Below are positions 8,294-17,387 of a stretch of 64,000 nt of DNA, one piece after another. Origin of the DNA: DCFW01 sp963790715 (GTDB taxonomy: Bacteria; Bacteroidota; Bacteroidia; Bacteroidales; Bacteroidaceae). The stretch is taken from positions 186,001 through 250,000 of the forward strand of contig CAWBPN010000018.1 of NCBI GenBank assembly GCA_963790715.1, given 5' to 3'. The notes below the pieces were generated by a model. The model was given only the letters and a program-made list of their open reading frames with translations, made no database searches and was not told the DNA's origin. The translations under genes and the position numbers were made by a program. Every line of letters starts with the position of its first letter. Positions within the stretch are counted from its first letter, which is position 1.

Positions 8294-9697
8294 ATGAAAA
8301 CAATTTGCCTTTTCTTCGAAATACATAAATATTTTCATTTGAAACGCTACCGTTTCTTTGATATTGACCATGATCATTATTACTATGATGATTTCGCCAA
8401 TGAAACACACATGAATGATGTTTGCGAACATTCATACCGTCCGACATTGGATACGCTACTTGAAATGATTGAAAAATCAAATAAAAGCTTTAAATTCTGT
8501 CTATCAATATCAGGTGTCGGATTGGAACAAATGGAGTTGTTTGCCCCAGACATTATACAAAGAATTCAGAATCTTGTATCCACAGGATGTGTGGAATTGG
8601 TTGCAGAACCGTACGCTCACAGTCTATCGTCTATAATAAACGAAGACACATTCCGCGATGAGGTAAGGCGGCAGGTGAAAAAGCTTAAAGAGGTGTTCGG
8701 TCAACAGCCGAAGGTTTTGCGCAATACCAACATGCTATACTCCGACGATATTGGCAGCATTGCTGCTGATATGGGTTTCAAATGTATGCTTACTGAAGGT
8801 GCAAAACATATCCTGGGTTGGAAGAGTCCCCATTACATATATAACTGTAATGTTGCTCCAAGCCTGAAACTACTGCTTCGCGACATCAAACTCAGCGACG
8901 ACATCAGCTTGCGATTCTCAAACAGCGAGTGGGAAAATTATCCTCTGTTTGCCAGCACCTATATGGATTGGATTGCAGCATATCCGCCCGAAGAACAAAT
9001 ATTCAATATTTTCATGAATATGGATGCCTTGGGCATGTCGCAACCATTGTCTTCAAACATCTTGGAATTCTTTAAAGCTTTACCGGAATGTGCCAAAGAA
9101 AGAGGTATCGTATTCTCCAAGCCAAGCGAAATAATCGGTAGAAGTAAATCGGTAGGTCCGATTGAGGTACAGTCGCCTATGTCGTGGAGTGATGAAGAGC
9201 GTGATGTGTCATCGTGGCTAGGCAACAACATGCAACGGGAGGCATTCAATAAATTATATAGTGTGGCCGAACGGGTAAGGCTATGCAGCAACTTCGGCAT
9301 CAAGCAGGACTTTGGCTACTTACAGGCGAGTAACCACTTAAGGCTTATGACCACAAAGAATTGCGGTGTAGGCATTAACAGAGGACTCTACGAATCTCCT
9401 TTTGACGCTTTCACAAACTACATGAACGTGTTGGGCGATTTTCTAAAAAGAGTGAGTTCACTATATCCTGAAGATATTGACAATGAAGAACTTAATCCGT
9501 TATTGATTACTATAAAGAATCAGGGTGACGAGATTAACGAGCTTAATGATAAATTGAAGATCATAGAGAAAAAGAACGATAGGCTTTCCAACTCATTAAA
9601 AAAGCTACAGGAAAAAACGAAAGAATTTCAGACCGAGCCTGAAACAAAGATGCCGGAAGGAAAGAAAAAGACAACAAAAAAGAAGACTAAAAAATAA
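8294..9697 (+). CDS. Glycoside hydrolase family 57 (alpha-amylase / alpha-glucan acting)
   Basis: The 467-residue cytoplasmic protein opens with ICLFFEIHKYFHLKRYRFF and continues with CEHSYRPTLDTLLEMIE, the usual GH57 beginning in Bacteroidota. The likely nucleophile region is CMLTEGAKHILGWK, near residue 175. A C-terminal segment from about residue 400 is charged and predicted to be coiled coil, ending in a lysine-rich tail (GKKKTTKKKTKK). GH57 enzymes hydrolyse or transfer alpha-1,4-glucans; the exact activity cannot be told from sequence. It is 24 bases after the GT4 gene and closes this plus-strand glycogen operon before a bidirectional terminator. Confidence 0.9.
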   Translation: MKTICLFFEIHKYFHLKRYRFFDIDHDHYYYDDFANETHMNDVCEHSYRPTLDTLLEMIEKSNKSFKFCLSISGVGLEQMELFAPDIIQRIQNLVSTGCVELVAEPYAHSLSSIINEDTFRDEVRRQVKKLKEVFGQQPKVLRNTNMLYSDDIGSIAADMGFKCMLTEGAKHILGWKSPHYIYNCNVAPSLKLLLRDIKLSDDISLRFSNSEWENYPLFASTYMDWIAAYPPEEQIFNIFMNMDALGMSQPLSSNILEFFKALPECAKERGIVFSKPSEIIGRSKSVGPIEVQSPMSWSDEERDVSSWLGNNMQREAFNKLYSVAERVRLCSNFGIKQDFGYLQASNHLRLMTTKNCGVGINRGLYESPFDAFTNYMNVLGDFLKRVSSLYPEDIDNEELNPLLITIKNQGDEINELNDKLKIIEKKNDRLSNSLKKLQEKTKEFQTEPETKMPEGKKKTTKKKTKK

Positions 9698-9745
9698 TAG
9701 ATAAAAAAAAGCGGGAAATATAATCCCACTTTTTTTTTATCTATT
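9696..9745. terminator. Bidirectional terminator between convergent GH57 and GT5-like genes
   Basis: A long inverted repeat pairs AATAGATAAAAAAAAG with CTTTTTTTTTATCTATT around GGGA/TCCC. Each strand ends in a run of T, so it can serve both converging genes. Confidence 0.8.
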
Positions 9746-9751
9746 ATTTTT

Positions 9752-10579
9752 TCAATCTTTCTTTGCCAACTTATTATATAAATCACTGCATGATTTATTG
9801 TATGCTTCTTTTTCAGGAATATAATCAATGACCGGCATATTCTTTGACTTAGCATAATCAATGATACCTTCATTAACAGTCTCACTATTTTGTACAACTG
9901 CATCGGAATAATCCAAAGACAACTTCATCAATGACAAATAATCGAGACTTTCAGGTAAATTAAGACCTTTAATGGCTTTCTTATCAAATCCCCGCATAAC
10001 CAAATTAGTTTGGAAATCTGAAGTAAACGGCTCTTTCGGCTCTTTATCATAGACAGATGTTACAATCTTTACGTCGGCAAACGACGGCTCATCATAATAA
10101 ACCTTTTTAATTAATAATGGAGCTAATGCCGTCATCCATCCGTGACAATGAATAACATCAGGTACCCAACGCAACTTTTTTACAGTCTCTATCACACCAC
10201 GCGCATAAAAAATGGCACGAATGCCATCTTCAGCAGGGTCGTTATTTATACTTTCATCACCACCATTAATGCCTTGGAAAGAATCTTCATTATCAATAAA
10301 ATATACCTGCATACGGGCAGACTGAATAGAAGCCACTTTAATAATCAAAGGGTGATCGGTATCATCAATAATTAAATTCATACCTGAAAGACGAATAACT
10401 TCGTGAAGTTGATTCCTGCGTTCATTAATATTACCCCATTTAGGCATAAATGTACGAATTTCCCGTCCGCTATCCTGAATAGCTTGTGGTAATTCGCGTC
10501 CTATGACTGACATAGGAGTTTCAGAAACATACGGAGTAATCTCCTGCGTAATAAACAATACTTTCTTTGCCTTCATCAT
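9752..10579 (-). CDS. One-domain GT5-like glycogen/starch synthase N-terminal protein
   Basis: The 275-residue protein resembles the N-terminal Rossmann domain of GT5 glycogen/starch synthases: KVLFITQEITPYVSETP at the start, IRTFMPKWGNINERRN, a VDVIHCHGW-type stretch (VPDVIHCHGWMTALAPLL) and QTNLVMRGFDKKAIKG. Canonical synthases are about 480 residues with a second GT-B domain. That domain is absent, and the ADP-glucose-binding KxGGL motif expected after the first strand is replaced by ETPMSVIGREL. Short proteins of this type occur in Bacteroidales and are usually named glycogen synthase. Catalysis by this protein alone is doubtful. It is a single gene convergent with the glycogen operon, under its own promoter. 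Confidence 0.85.
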   Translation of the reverse strand: MMKAKKVLFITQEITPYVSETPMSVIGRELPQAIQDSGREIRTFMPKWGNINERRNQLHEVIRLSGMNLIIDDTDHPLIIKVASIQSARMQVYFIDNEDSFQGINGGDESINNDPAEDGIRAIFYARGVIETVKKLRWVPDVIHCHGWMTALAPLLIKKVYYDEPSFADVKIVTSVYDKEPKEPFTSDFQTNLVMRGFDKKAIKGLNLPESLDYLSLMKLSLDYSDAVVQNSETVNEGIIDYAKSKNMPVIDYIPEKEAYNKSCSDLYNKLAKKD

Positions 10580-10605
10580 TACAAAATCTTTCTCTAAATA
10601 GTGTG

Positions 10606-10613
10606 CAAAGATA
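10606..10613 (-). promoter_or_regulatory. -7 element (TATCTTTG on minus strand) of the GT5-like gene
   Basis: The plus strand reads CAAAGATA, the complement of TATCTTTG, 27 bases before the GT5-like start at 10579. Confidence 0.6.
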
Positions 10614-10727
10614 CAAAAAATACGAAAGCAATCAGAACTTTAGCCTATTAAAATTAAATAAAATCTTCGTCATGTAATAATTTATGTGTTATTTTGCAGT
10701 CAAAACAGAAGAGATAAAATTACTGAA

Positions 10728-11582
10728 ATGAAAATTATTAATACGATTGATGCCCTGAGAAAAGAGCTGAAAATTGCACGAGAGAATAAAAAAAGCATCG
10801 GATTAGTTCCGACGATGGGTGCACTTCATGCAGGTCATGCTTCTCTTGTAAAACGTAGCGTTGCCGAAAACGATGTTACGGTTGTAAGTATATTCGTAAA
10901 TCCTACACAATTCAATGATAAAAATGATCTTAAGAAATATCCCCGTACATTAGAGTCTGATGCCAAACTGCTTGAATCGGTAGGTGCCACTTATGCTTTT
11001 GCTCCGTCAGTAGAAGAAATGTACCCTGAAACTGATACTCGTAAGTTTGACTTCTCACCTTTGGATAAAGTAATGGAAGGACCTCGCCGCCCGGGACATT
11101 TTAATGGCGTTGCACAAATAGTAAGCAAACTATTTTATGCCGTTGAACCTGACAGGGCTTATTTCGGAGAAAAAGATTTTCAGCAAGTTGCCATAATTCG
11201 CAAGATGGTAGAGCAATTGAATTTGAAATTACAAATAGTAAGTTGCCCTATCGTACGTGAAGTAGACGGACTCGCCTTAAGCAGTCGCAACAAATTGATG
11301 AATGAAGGAGAAAGGAAAACGGCATTAAATATTTCAAAGACCTTATTCGCCAGCCAAGAGTTTGCTAAAAATCATACACTGGTTGAAACAAAGAATTTTG
11401 TAAAAGACGGTATAAATGCTACCAAGGGACTTGAATTGGAATATTACGATATAGTGAATGGCAATACGTTGCAAGACGTCAAAGATTGGCAAGAAGCCGA
11501 CTATATAGTTGGCTGTATAACAGTACATTGCGGAAATGTACGACTTATTGATAACATCAAATATAAGGAGATAAAGAAATGA
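10728..11582 (+). CDS. panC: Pantothenate synthetase
   Basis: PanC joins pantoate and beta-alanine with ATP to make pantothenate, the coenzyme A precursor, in the cytoplasm. The start at 10728 (MKIINTIDALRKELK) gives 284 residues, the standard length; the upstream ATG at 10686 lies in the leader. Motifs are VPTMGALHAGHASL with the HxGH nucleotidyl-transfer signature, VSIFVNPTQF, the pantoate/ATP region RPGHFNGVAQIVSKLF, YFGEKDFQQ and the C-terminal-domain LALSSRN. Its stop overlaps the panD start (ATGA at 11579), giving a two-gene coenzyme A precursor operon. Confidence 0.97.
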   Translation: MKIINTIDALRKELKIARENKKSIGLVPTMGALHAGHASLVKRSVAENDVTVVSIFVNPTQFNDKNDLKKYPRTLESDAKLLESVGATYAFAPSVEEMYPETDTRKFDFSPLDKVMEGPRRPGHFNGVAQIVSKLFYAVEPDRAYFGEKDFQQVAIIRKMVEQLNLKLQIVSCPIVREVDGLALSSRNKLMNEGERKTALNISKTLFASQEFAKNHTLVETKNFVKDGINATKGLELEYYDIVNGNTLQDVKDWQEADYIVGCITVHCGNVRLIDNIKYKEIKK

Positions 11583-11932
11583 TGGTCGAAGTGCTTAAAT
11601 CAAAAATTCATTGTGTTCACGTCACTGACGCAAATCTCAATTATGTTGGAAGCATTACGATTGATGAGGATTTGATTGATGCTGCTAACATGATTGTCGG
11701 AGAAAAGGTTTACATCGCCGACAACAACAATGGCGAGCGATTTGAAACGTACATTATTAAAGGCAAACGCGGTTCGGGAGAAATATGCCTGAATGGTGCC
11801 GCTGCCCGTAAAGTTCAGGTTGATGATGTCATCATTATTATGAGCTATGCTCTGTTGGACTTTGAAGAGGCAAAACATTTCAAGCCGACAGTCATCTTTC
11901 CTGATACGCAAACAAACAAACTCGTAAAATAG
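11579..11932 (+). CDS. panD: Aspartate 1-decarboxylase proenzyme
   Basis: PanD makes beta-alanine from aspartate, feeding panC directly upstream. The protein has 117 residues counted from the ATG at 11579. The self-cleavage site that creates the pyruvoyl cofactor is Gly24-Ser25 in NYVGSITID, exactly the usual position. KIHCVHVTDANLNY and the NGAAARKVQVDDVIIIMSYA stretch are typical. The first codon overlaps the panC stop; a second ATG follows at once (11582), so the true start may be one residue later. A terminator follows at 11941. Confidence 0.97.
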   Translation: MMVEVLKSKIHCVHVTDANLNYVGSITIDEDLIDAANMIVGEKVYIADNNNGERFETYIIKGKRGSGEICLNGAAARKVQVDDVIIIMSYALLDFEEAKHFKPTVIFPDTQTNKLVK

Positions 11933-11940
11933 AATTTATC

Positions 11941-11972
11941 AAAACCTTCCACTAAAAACGGAAGGTTTTTTG
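11941..11972. terminator. Terminator after panCD, also usable by the minus-strand glycosyltransferase operon
   Basis: AAAACCTTCC (11941-11950) pairs perfectly with GGAAGGTTTT (11960-11969) and is followed by a T run. The A run on the other side gives T residues for transcripts arriving from the right. Confidence 0.85.
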
Positions 11973-12006
11973 TTTTACTTCATAAATAAGCTACTAACTG
12001 CCACAT

Positions 12007-13181
12007 CTACCTTCGCTTAGATTTCTCCCAGACACCGTCACCTGATTCAATGTGTTTGTACAAATACGACATTCCCTTTAAGACATTCAGATTCATAAAC
12101 AGAAAATAATATGGAACAAAAAGGATTTTACTCTTAATCTGTTTATCAGCCAACTTCTTACCTATAATCGCCATTAAATAGAATATACATTGAATGATAA
12201 AAAACGCTACATATAATGCCGTTGGATTAAACAAAACTATAAGTAAATTTATAGGAAATAATGCAAACATCATTATCGGCGTTATTGACCAACGCAATAC
12301 ACGGTGAGATATATATTGGAAACTTAATGTACGATATTTGAAGATATTACATAATTTGCGTAAACGCCAAATAGACTGCAAACCACCTGCTGAAATGCGG
12401 ACCTTGCGTATCTGCTCATCTTTCATCCCGACAGATCCGCCCTCCGTAGCGCAAGCTTCTTTGCAATATGCTATTTTGTATCCGGCAGCAGCTATATTCA
12501 TGGATAGAATAAAATCATCAAGCAAAGTATCCTTACGTATAGTAACATATAAATTGGTGCGAATTGCAAACAACTCTCCGGCTGCTCCAACAACCGAATA
12601 CAATCTTGAATCATAATCCTTAAGCAATGATTCGTATTTCCAATAAAAACCTTCACCTCCACCTGCTGCATCATCCTGTCGCGATCAATTATATGTTTTT
12701 CTCCTGACACGCAACCTACCTTAGGATCAGTAAAGCATTTAATAATCTCTTTAATCGATTTTGAATTTAAAAGAGTATTTGCATCCGTAAAGACCACAAT
12801 CGGCGTATGTATAAAATTCATACCTCTGTTCATTGCAGATGCTTTACCTTTACGTTTATGTTGAAAATAAACTTTCACATCAGAATAAAGATTAAGCAAT
12901 TCATTCGTATTATCATCACAGCCATCCGTTACCCAAACGACATGCAACTTATCTTTAGGATAATCCAAAGATAGGCAATTCTTCATCTTTTTCCTAACAA
13001 CCTCTTGTTCATTGTATGCTGTAATGAAGAGCGTTACATCAGGTAATTTTTTCGGTAGTTTATTTTTCGCATTTTTTATAAATAACTCTTTTATCCTAAC
13101 CGCTATAACAAGTAGAATTCCATAACCAATATATGTGTAAAACACAACAATAAGGCATATCCAGAATAATATGGTCATCAT
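12007..13181 (-). pseudogene. GT2-family membrane glycosyltransferase, broken by one frameshift
   Basis: The two reading frames together make one GT2 enzyme of about 390 residues. The first (from 13181) holds an N-terminal membrane helix, LFITAYNEQEVVRKKM, the VVWVTDGCDDNT sugar-nucleotide region, FTDANTLLN and CVSGEKHIIDRD. The second (to 12007) carries on with AAGGGEGFYWKYESLL, LLDDFILSM with the acceptor-site ED-type motif, and three C-terminal membrane helices. The frames join near 12672, where one base appears to be missing. Without a frame change the first product would run into unrelated residues (MMQQVEVKVFIGNTN). It is the last gene of the glycosyltransferase operon. It may be a true mutation or a sequence error. 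Confidence 0.85.
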
Positions 13182-13182
13182 T

Positions 13183-14043
13183 TTATTTGTCTTTTTTAAT
13201 TATATTATCATCGTGATCTTCATAATATTGCTTCTTTGAAAATAATCCGCCAATGCCGTTGATCATCTTTTTTATCCTCTGCATAAACGTCATTGTCAAA
13301 GTACCTCGTTCTTTTAAAATTCTATTACTCGTAATAGGACGTGCCCGTACGGATAATATCATTTTAATTCTTCCGTCTTTTTTCATGTTCAACGCCAAGA
13401 AGCCATCCTCTCCGCGTATCAAGTCTTTTCTGAATCCATATTTTCTTGCTTCAACAACACTAAAAGCCATTGCCATTCCACGGACATTCAACTCCGGGCG
13501 TTTTATATTCTGCAAAATTAAATAACAATCACGTAATAACTCATAAAAGAACAAGCTCATTGCCGGTAAATCTTTGTCAGGTAGAAAACTCCACAGCCCA
13601 TACACCGCCGCCACATTATGTTTACTCAAATTATCTATCATCGTTTGCAGATAATATTTAGGATAAATGGTATCTGCATCCGCGCTAACATAATATTTAC
13701 CACGAGCATGATCCAATCCGCATTGTCTTGCAAAGCCTGGACCTTTCTCTTTTTCATATAACAGCTGAGCACCCACTTTATTACATATTTCGGCTGTTTT
13801 ATCTGTAGAGGCATTATCTACAACAATAATCTCATAAGGGTACTTGCATTCATTTTCCGCTAATGACCACAAACAACTTAATATATGCTTTTCTTCATTA
13901 TGAGCAATAACAACAACAGAGACCAAAGGGCACTTCGATTGCTTATTAACTATTATAGAGGAAATACCTTTCAACACAAACGGAGAAATCGTTCCGTATG
14001 ATATTCCATATATTTCAAAATATCTATAATACCACTTCATCAT
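13183..14043 (-). CDS. GT2-family glycosyltransferase
   Basis: A 286-residue GT-A enzyme of family 2. VSVVVIAHNEEKHILSCL and IIVVDNASTDKTAEIC form the nucleotide-sugar site. GPGFARQCGLDHARGKYYVSADADTIY contains the metal-binding DAD. RGEDGFLALNM supplies the later acceptor/base motif. No strong C-terminal membrane anchor is seen, although residues near LFFYELLRDCYLIL are hydrophobic. It probably adds one sugar to a surface polysaccharide repeat; donor and linkage are unknown. Its start overlaps the preceding gene's stop by four bases, and only one base separates it from the next gene, so the operon is tightly coupled. Confidence 0.85.
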   Translation of the reverse strand: MMKWYYRYFEIYGISYGTISPFVLKGISSIIVNKQSKCPLVSVVVIAHNEEKHILSCLWSLAENECKYPYEIIVVDNASTDKTAEICNKVGAQLLYEKEKGPGFARQCGLDHARGKYYVSADADTIYPKYYLQTMIDNLSKHNVAAVYGLWSFLPDKDLPAMSLFFYELLRDCYLILQNIKRPELNVRGMAMAFSVVEARKYGFRKDLIRGEDGFLALNMKKDGRIKMILSVRARPITSNRILKERGTLTMTFMQRIKKMINGIGGLFSKKQYYEDHDDNIIKKDK

Positions 14044-15101
14044 ATTATTAATTTTATTACTTGTGCTATTTCATTAGCGCAACATGTAATATTATACATC
14101 TTCATTGCCAACGTAGAAGCATTATTACTCATCTTTTCCGCTTCATCTTTGTGCAAAGTTAAATATTTAATTGCTTTCGCCCATTCTTCAGGAGTATCTG
14201 ATTTTATTTTAATGCCTACGCCACTTTTTTCAACATCTATAGGATGATATTCATTTTCGGTTACAATAATAGGTTTGCCCAAAGCTAAAGCTTCAACTAT
14301 TGATGTTTGCCCTAAACAATAATAGCAGTGATTGATTAATAAGGGAATGACCACTGCATAAGACTGTGCCACCAACCTAATAAAATCGATATAAATATAT
14401 TGATTTTTTTCTACTAAATGGATATTTATATTATTATTCTTACCTACATATTCTTCTAAATAGTCATAATGATTCTCATAATTCACAGGATTGGTATATA
14501 GCTCCAATATTGAAGAGGTTTTTTCAAAAGCATGTATTAAAGTCATAAAATCTCTTTGTTCACGCCCTGTTGAAATATAATAATTACCTATTTTGCTTTG
14601 TATATGATGCCGGTCCAAAAAGTTTAAATCTATCCCCCAATGCAATATACTCATCTTTGATTTTTTTATTCGGCTATTACAAATAGCTTCTTGCATATTT
14701 TTAGGAGAATGAAAAAAAATATGATCGAATATCTTAAAAACAAACATACTTAAACATCTATCCAATATTTTTAAATCATCATGAAATCCGGCATGGCATA
14801 CTCCGATAAAATGACGATTCTTGCAAAATCCCAAATGCTTTAACAATGCTATTCCGAGCAACGGTTGTATATAGATATATGAGCAAAAGACTATATTACT
14901 TTTATGATTTAAGAATAATTTCGTGTTTTCCCAAATGCCTTTAATGCCGTAAGATGTCGACATGGATATATGCTCCACGTCATAACCTTGCTTCTCTAAT
15001 TCAATCATTCCATAAAGCGGATGACTGGCTATTTGCCCGGAAAGATATTTTTTATATTCTGCCTCTTTCCCATAATTAAAATCCAATATCTTAGGCTTCA
15101 T
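14040..15101 (-). CDS. GT-B glycosyltransferase (GT4-like)
   Basis: The 353-residue protein has a GT-B layout: an N-terminal half with CSYIYIQPLLGIALLKHL and HFIGVCHAGFHDDL, then a C-terminal half with NYYISTGREQRDF and the donor-binding region LGQTSIVEALALGKPIIVTEN followed by GVGIKIKSDTPEEWAKAI. Similarity to classic GT4 enzymes is looser than in its neighbours, so the family name is less certain. No signal peptide or membrane segment is obvious. It overlaps the genes on both sides (14040-14043 and 15091-15101). Confidence 0.75.
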   Translation of the reverse strand: MKPKILDFNYGKEAEYKKYLSGQIASHPLYGMIELEKQGYDVEHISMSTSYGIKGIWENTKLFLNHKSNIVFCSYIYIQPLLGIALLKHLGFCKNRHFIGVCHAGFHDDLKILDRCLSMFVFKIFDHIFFHSPKNMQEAICNSRIKKSKMSILHWGIDLNFLDRHHIQSKIGNYYISTGREQRDFMTLIHAFEKTSSILELYTNPVNYENHYDYLEEYVGKNNNINIHLVEKNQYIYIDFIRLVAQSYAVVIPLLINHCYYCLGQTSIVEALALGKPIIVTENEYHPIDVEKSGVGIKIKSDTPEEWAKAIKYLTLHKDEAEKMSNNASTLAMKMYNITCCANEIAQVIKLII

Positions 15102-16251
15102 ATACTCTTCTATTTGAGATACTATTAAAAAGTTTTTCCCACTGCTTACCTATAATATTCATTCTAAAACGGTTAATGCTATCCTTCGCCTGTATGCCCA
15201 TTAATTTTCTTTTTTCCGGATGTTCAATCATATAAATCATTTCTTCAGCTAACTGTTCCACATTACCATTATCTACTAAAAAGCCATTTACATTTTCATG
15301 GATAATATCTTTTGGCCCGCATGGACAACTAAAAGATATACATGGTAATCCACATGCCATAGCCTCAACCAATACCATCGGTGAACCTTCATAACGGGAA
15401 CTAAGAACAAAGAACGAACTCTCAACATATTTCTCTTCAATATTATTCACCGCGCCATTACATATAAAAGAAGGGCCAAGACCTTTATTATCAGCCATCT
15501 TTTGATATAAATCCCTATCACCGCCACCATATATATTCAAAGTCCAATCAGGATGCTTTTTATTTACAATTGCCCAGGCATCAATCAATAAGTCAAATCC
15601 TTTCTGATAAGTATATCGTCCGACTGCTATCACTTGCTTATTTTCACATAAAGATTGTTTTGTCGGAGAAAAAGAAACTGGATTCGGTATTACATGGATA
15701 TTTGATAACATAGGCCAATTATTTTTGTCTTCATCTGTAAGAACGACAAAAGCGGATAAACGTTCTACTTCCTTTAATAATTTATTGAACCATATCTTGC
15801 TAATACAATGATTTATAAAATTCGGCAGAAACTTTATATTTACTTCACGATAGCCTATACGGCTGAAATGTATCTCGCCTACTTTCTTACTGCCATCAGG
15901 TATGTCATTAATAAAATTAATCTCACGGCGCATAGCTGAAACCGTTATATCGGGTTTTGTTTCCATAAGGAAACTCGTTAAGCGCTTCTTATATAAATGC
16001 TGTTTTCTGAAATAGCTGAACACACGCCTGTAAAGGGGCAATGTATATAATTCATCAAAATTCACATGTACATTATATAGCTTTATCTTATTTGAAAGAG
16101 GGAAATAAGACGGGCCGTTTCCATCTTCCGTCAACAAAACAATCACTTCATATCCGGCTACATCAGCCATATAATTGGCTTTCATCGTCAATGCTCGTTC
16201 CATACCGGAACCATTCCATATTCCGCCAATAATGTAAACTATTCTTCTCAT
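15091..16251 (-). CDS. GT4-family glycosyltransferase, tandem paralogue
   Basis: A 386-residue GT4 enzyme with GIWNGSGMERALTMKANYMA at the N-terminus, VIAVGRYTYQKGFDLLIDAW at the domain junction, and a C-terminal SRYEGSPMVLVEAMACGLPC containing the E-x7-E donor motif. The arrangement, the ...DITVSAMRREINFI stretch and CPCGPKDIIHENVNGFLV closely follow the next gene (16248-17387) and the broken one at 18511-19667, so the three arose by duplication. The usual role is adding hexoses to capsule or exopolysaccharide. Coupled by overlaps to both neighbours. Confidence 0.88.
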   Translation of the reverse strand: MRRIVYIIGGIWNGSGMERALTMKANYMADVAGYEVIVLLTEDGNGPSYFPLSNKIKLYNVHVNFDELYTLPLYRRVFSYFRKQHLYKKRLTSFLMETKPDITVSAMRREINFINDIPDGSKKVGEIHFSRIGYREVNIKFLPNFINHCISKIWFNKLLKEVERLSAFVVLTDEDKNNWPMLSNIHVIPNPVSFSPTKQSLCENKQVIAVGRYTYQKGFDLLIDAWAIVNKKHPDWTLNIYGGGDRDLYQKMADNKGLGPSFICNGAVNNIEEKYVESSFFVLSSRYEGSPMVLVEAMACGLPCISFSCPCGPKDIIHENVNGFLVDNGNVEQLAEEMIYMIEHPEKRKLMGIQAKDSINRFRMNIIGKQWEKLFNSISNRRVYEA

Positions 16252-17387
16252 AAATTTATCAGTTTTTCAAATACGTTTTTCCATCGCTGTCCAATCAGGG
16301 TAATATCATATTTTTGGGCATTTTCTATAGCATGTAACCCCATTTGCTTACGTTTATTATTATTTTCAATTAGATAATTGATTTTTACGGCTAATTGATC
16401 GGCATTTCCATTACTCACTAATAAACCGTCAATGCCATCATGTATAATGTCCCTAGGGCCGCAAGGACAAGCAAATGAAACTACAGGCACGCCACACGAC
16501 ATGGCTTCAAGTAGTACAATTCCAAAACCTTCAAATCGAGAACTTAAGACAAATATTGAGCTTTTTGCATAGCATTCGGCAATATCCGATTTAGCACCTT
16601 CCAAATGGCAACAATCGTTCAAACAATACTCATCGACCAATCTTTGATATGGTTCTTTATTACCCTCACCATATATAAAAAGAGACCAATCAGGATGTTC
16701 ATTTGCAACATTTTTCCAAGCTTCAATCAATAAATCGAAACCTTTTTGTGGGACGTAACGTCCAACAGCTATTACTCTTTTTTCTTCACAACTCGAATAG
16801 CTTGTTGTATTAAATGATAAGGGATTAGGCACAACTATTACATTATCCAATTCCTTCCATTTGGTTTTATCTTCCTCTGTCAGACAAATAAACAATCGCA
16901 AACGCTTCAACTGGCTAATTAACTTCTTCATCCATATATCCGATAGCAATTTCTTTATAGGATTCTTATCACGGCCGTCCAAGTCACGAAAGTTATCACG
17001 GTTAATATGTATCTCTCCTATTTTAATACTGCCATCGTGTATATCACAAATAAAATTAATTTCACGTCTCAACATCGAAACGGTTATATCAGGCTTCAAC
17101 TCAAGCAAACACTCGGTTAATTCCCTTTTATAAAGCCGCTGTTTCCATAAATAGACCAAAGATTTTTTATATAAAGGTAATGTCCATAACACTTCAAAAT
17201 CGATATTCAATTGAATGAGGTGCACTTTTGGCGACAGCCCATAATACGGAGGCTTCATACCTCCATCGGTCATAATAATGGTAACGTCATATCCTAATTC
17301 ATCGGCGAAATAATTTGCTTTAGTGGTCAATACCCGTTCCATTCCGCCGGATATATAAAGAGATGGTATGCAATAGGCAATTTTCAT
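16248..17387 (-). CDS. GT4-family glycosyltransferase, tandem paralogue
   Basis: A 379-residue GT4 enzyme. The N-terminal loop is SLYISGGMERVLTTKANYFA, the junction is VIAVGRYVPQKGFDLLIEAW, and the donor motif is SRFEGFGIVLLEAMSCGVPV. CPCGPRDIIHDGIDGLLVSN matches the gene on its left. Compared with that paralogue, order and length are the same while roughly half the residues differ, so the duplication is not recent. It overlaps both neighbours by ATGA. Sugar specificity cannot be predicted. Confidence 0.88.
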   Translation of the reverse strand: MKIAYCIPSLYISGGMERVLTTKANYFADELGYDVTIIMTDGGMKPPYYGLSPKVHLIQLNIDFEVLWTLPLYKKSLVYLWKQRLYKRELTECLLELKPDITVSMLRREINFICDIHDGSIKIGEIHINRDNFRDLDGRDKNPIKKLLSDIWMKKLISQLKRLRLFICLTEEDKTKWKELDNVIVVPNPLSFNTTSYSSCEEKRVIAVGRYVPQKGFDLLIEAWKNVANEHPDWSLFIYGEGNKEPYQRLVDEYCLNDCCHLEGAKSDIAECYAKSSIFVLSSRFEGFGIVLLEAMSCGVPVVSFACPCGPRDIIHDGIDGLLVSNGNADQLAVKINYLIENNNKRKQMGLHAIENAQKYDITLIGQRWKNVFEKLINL

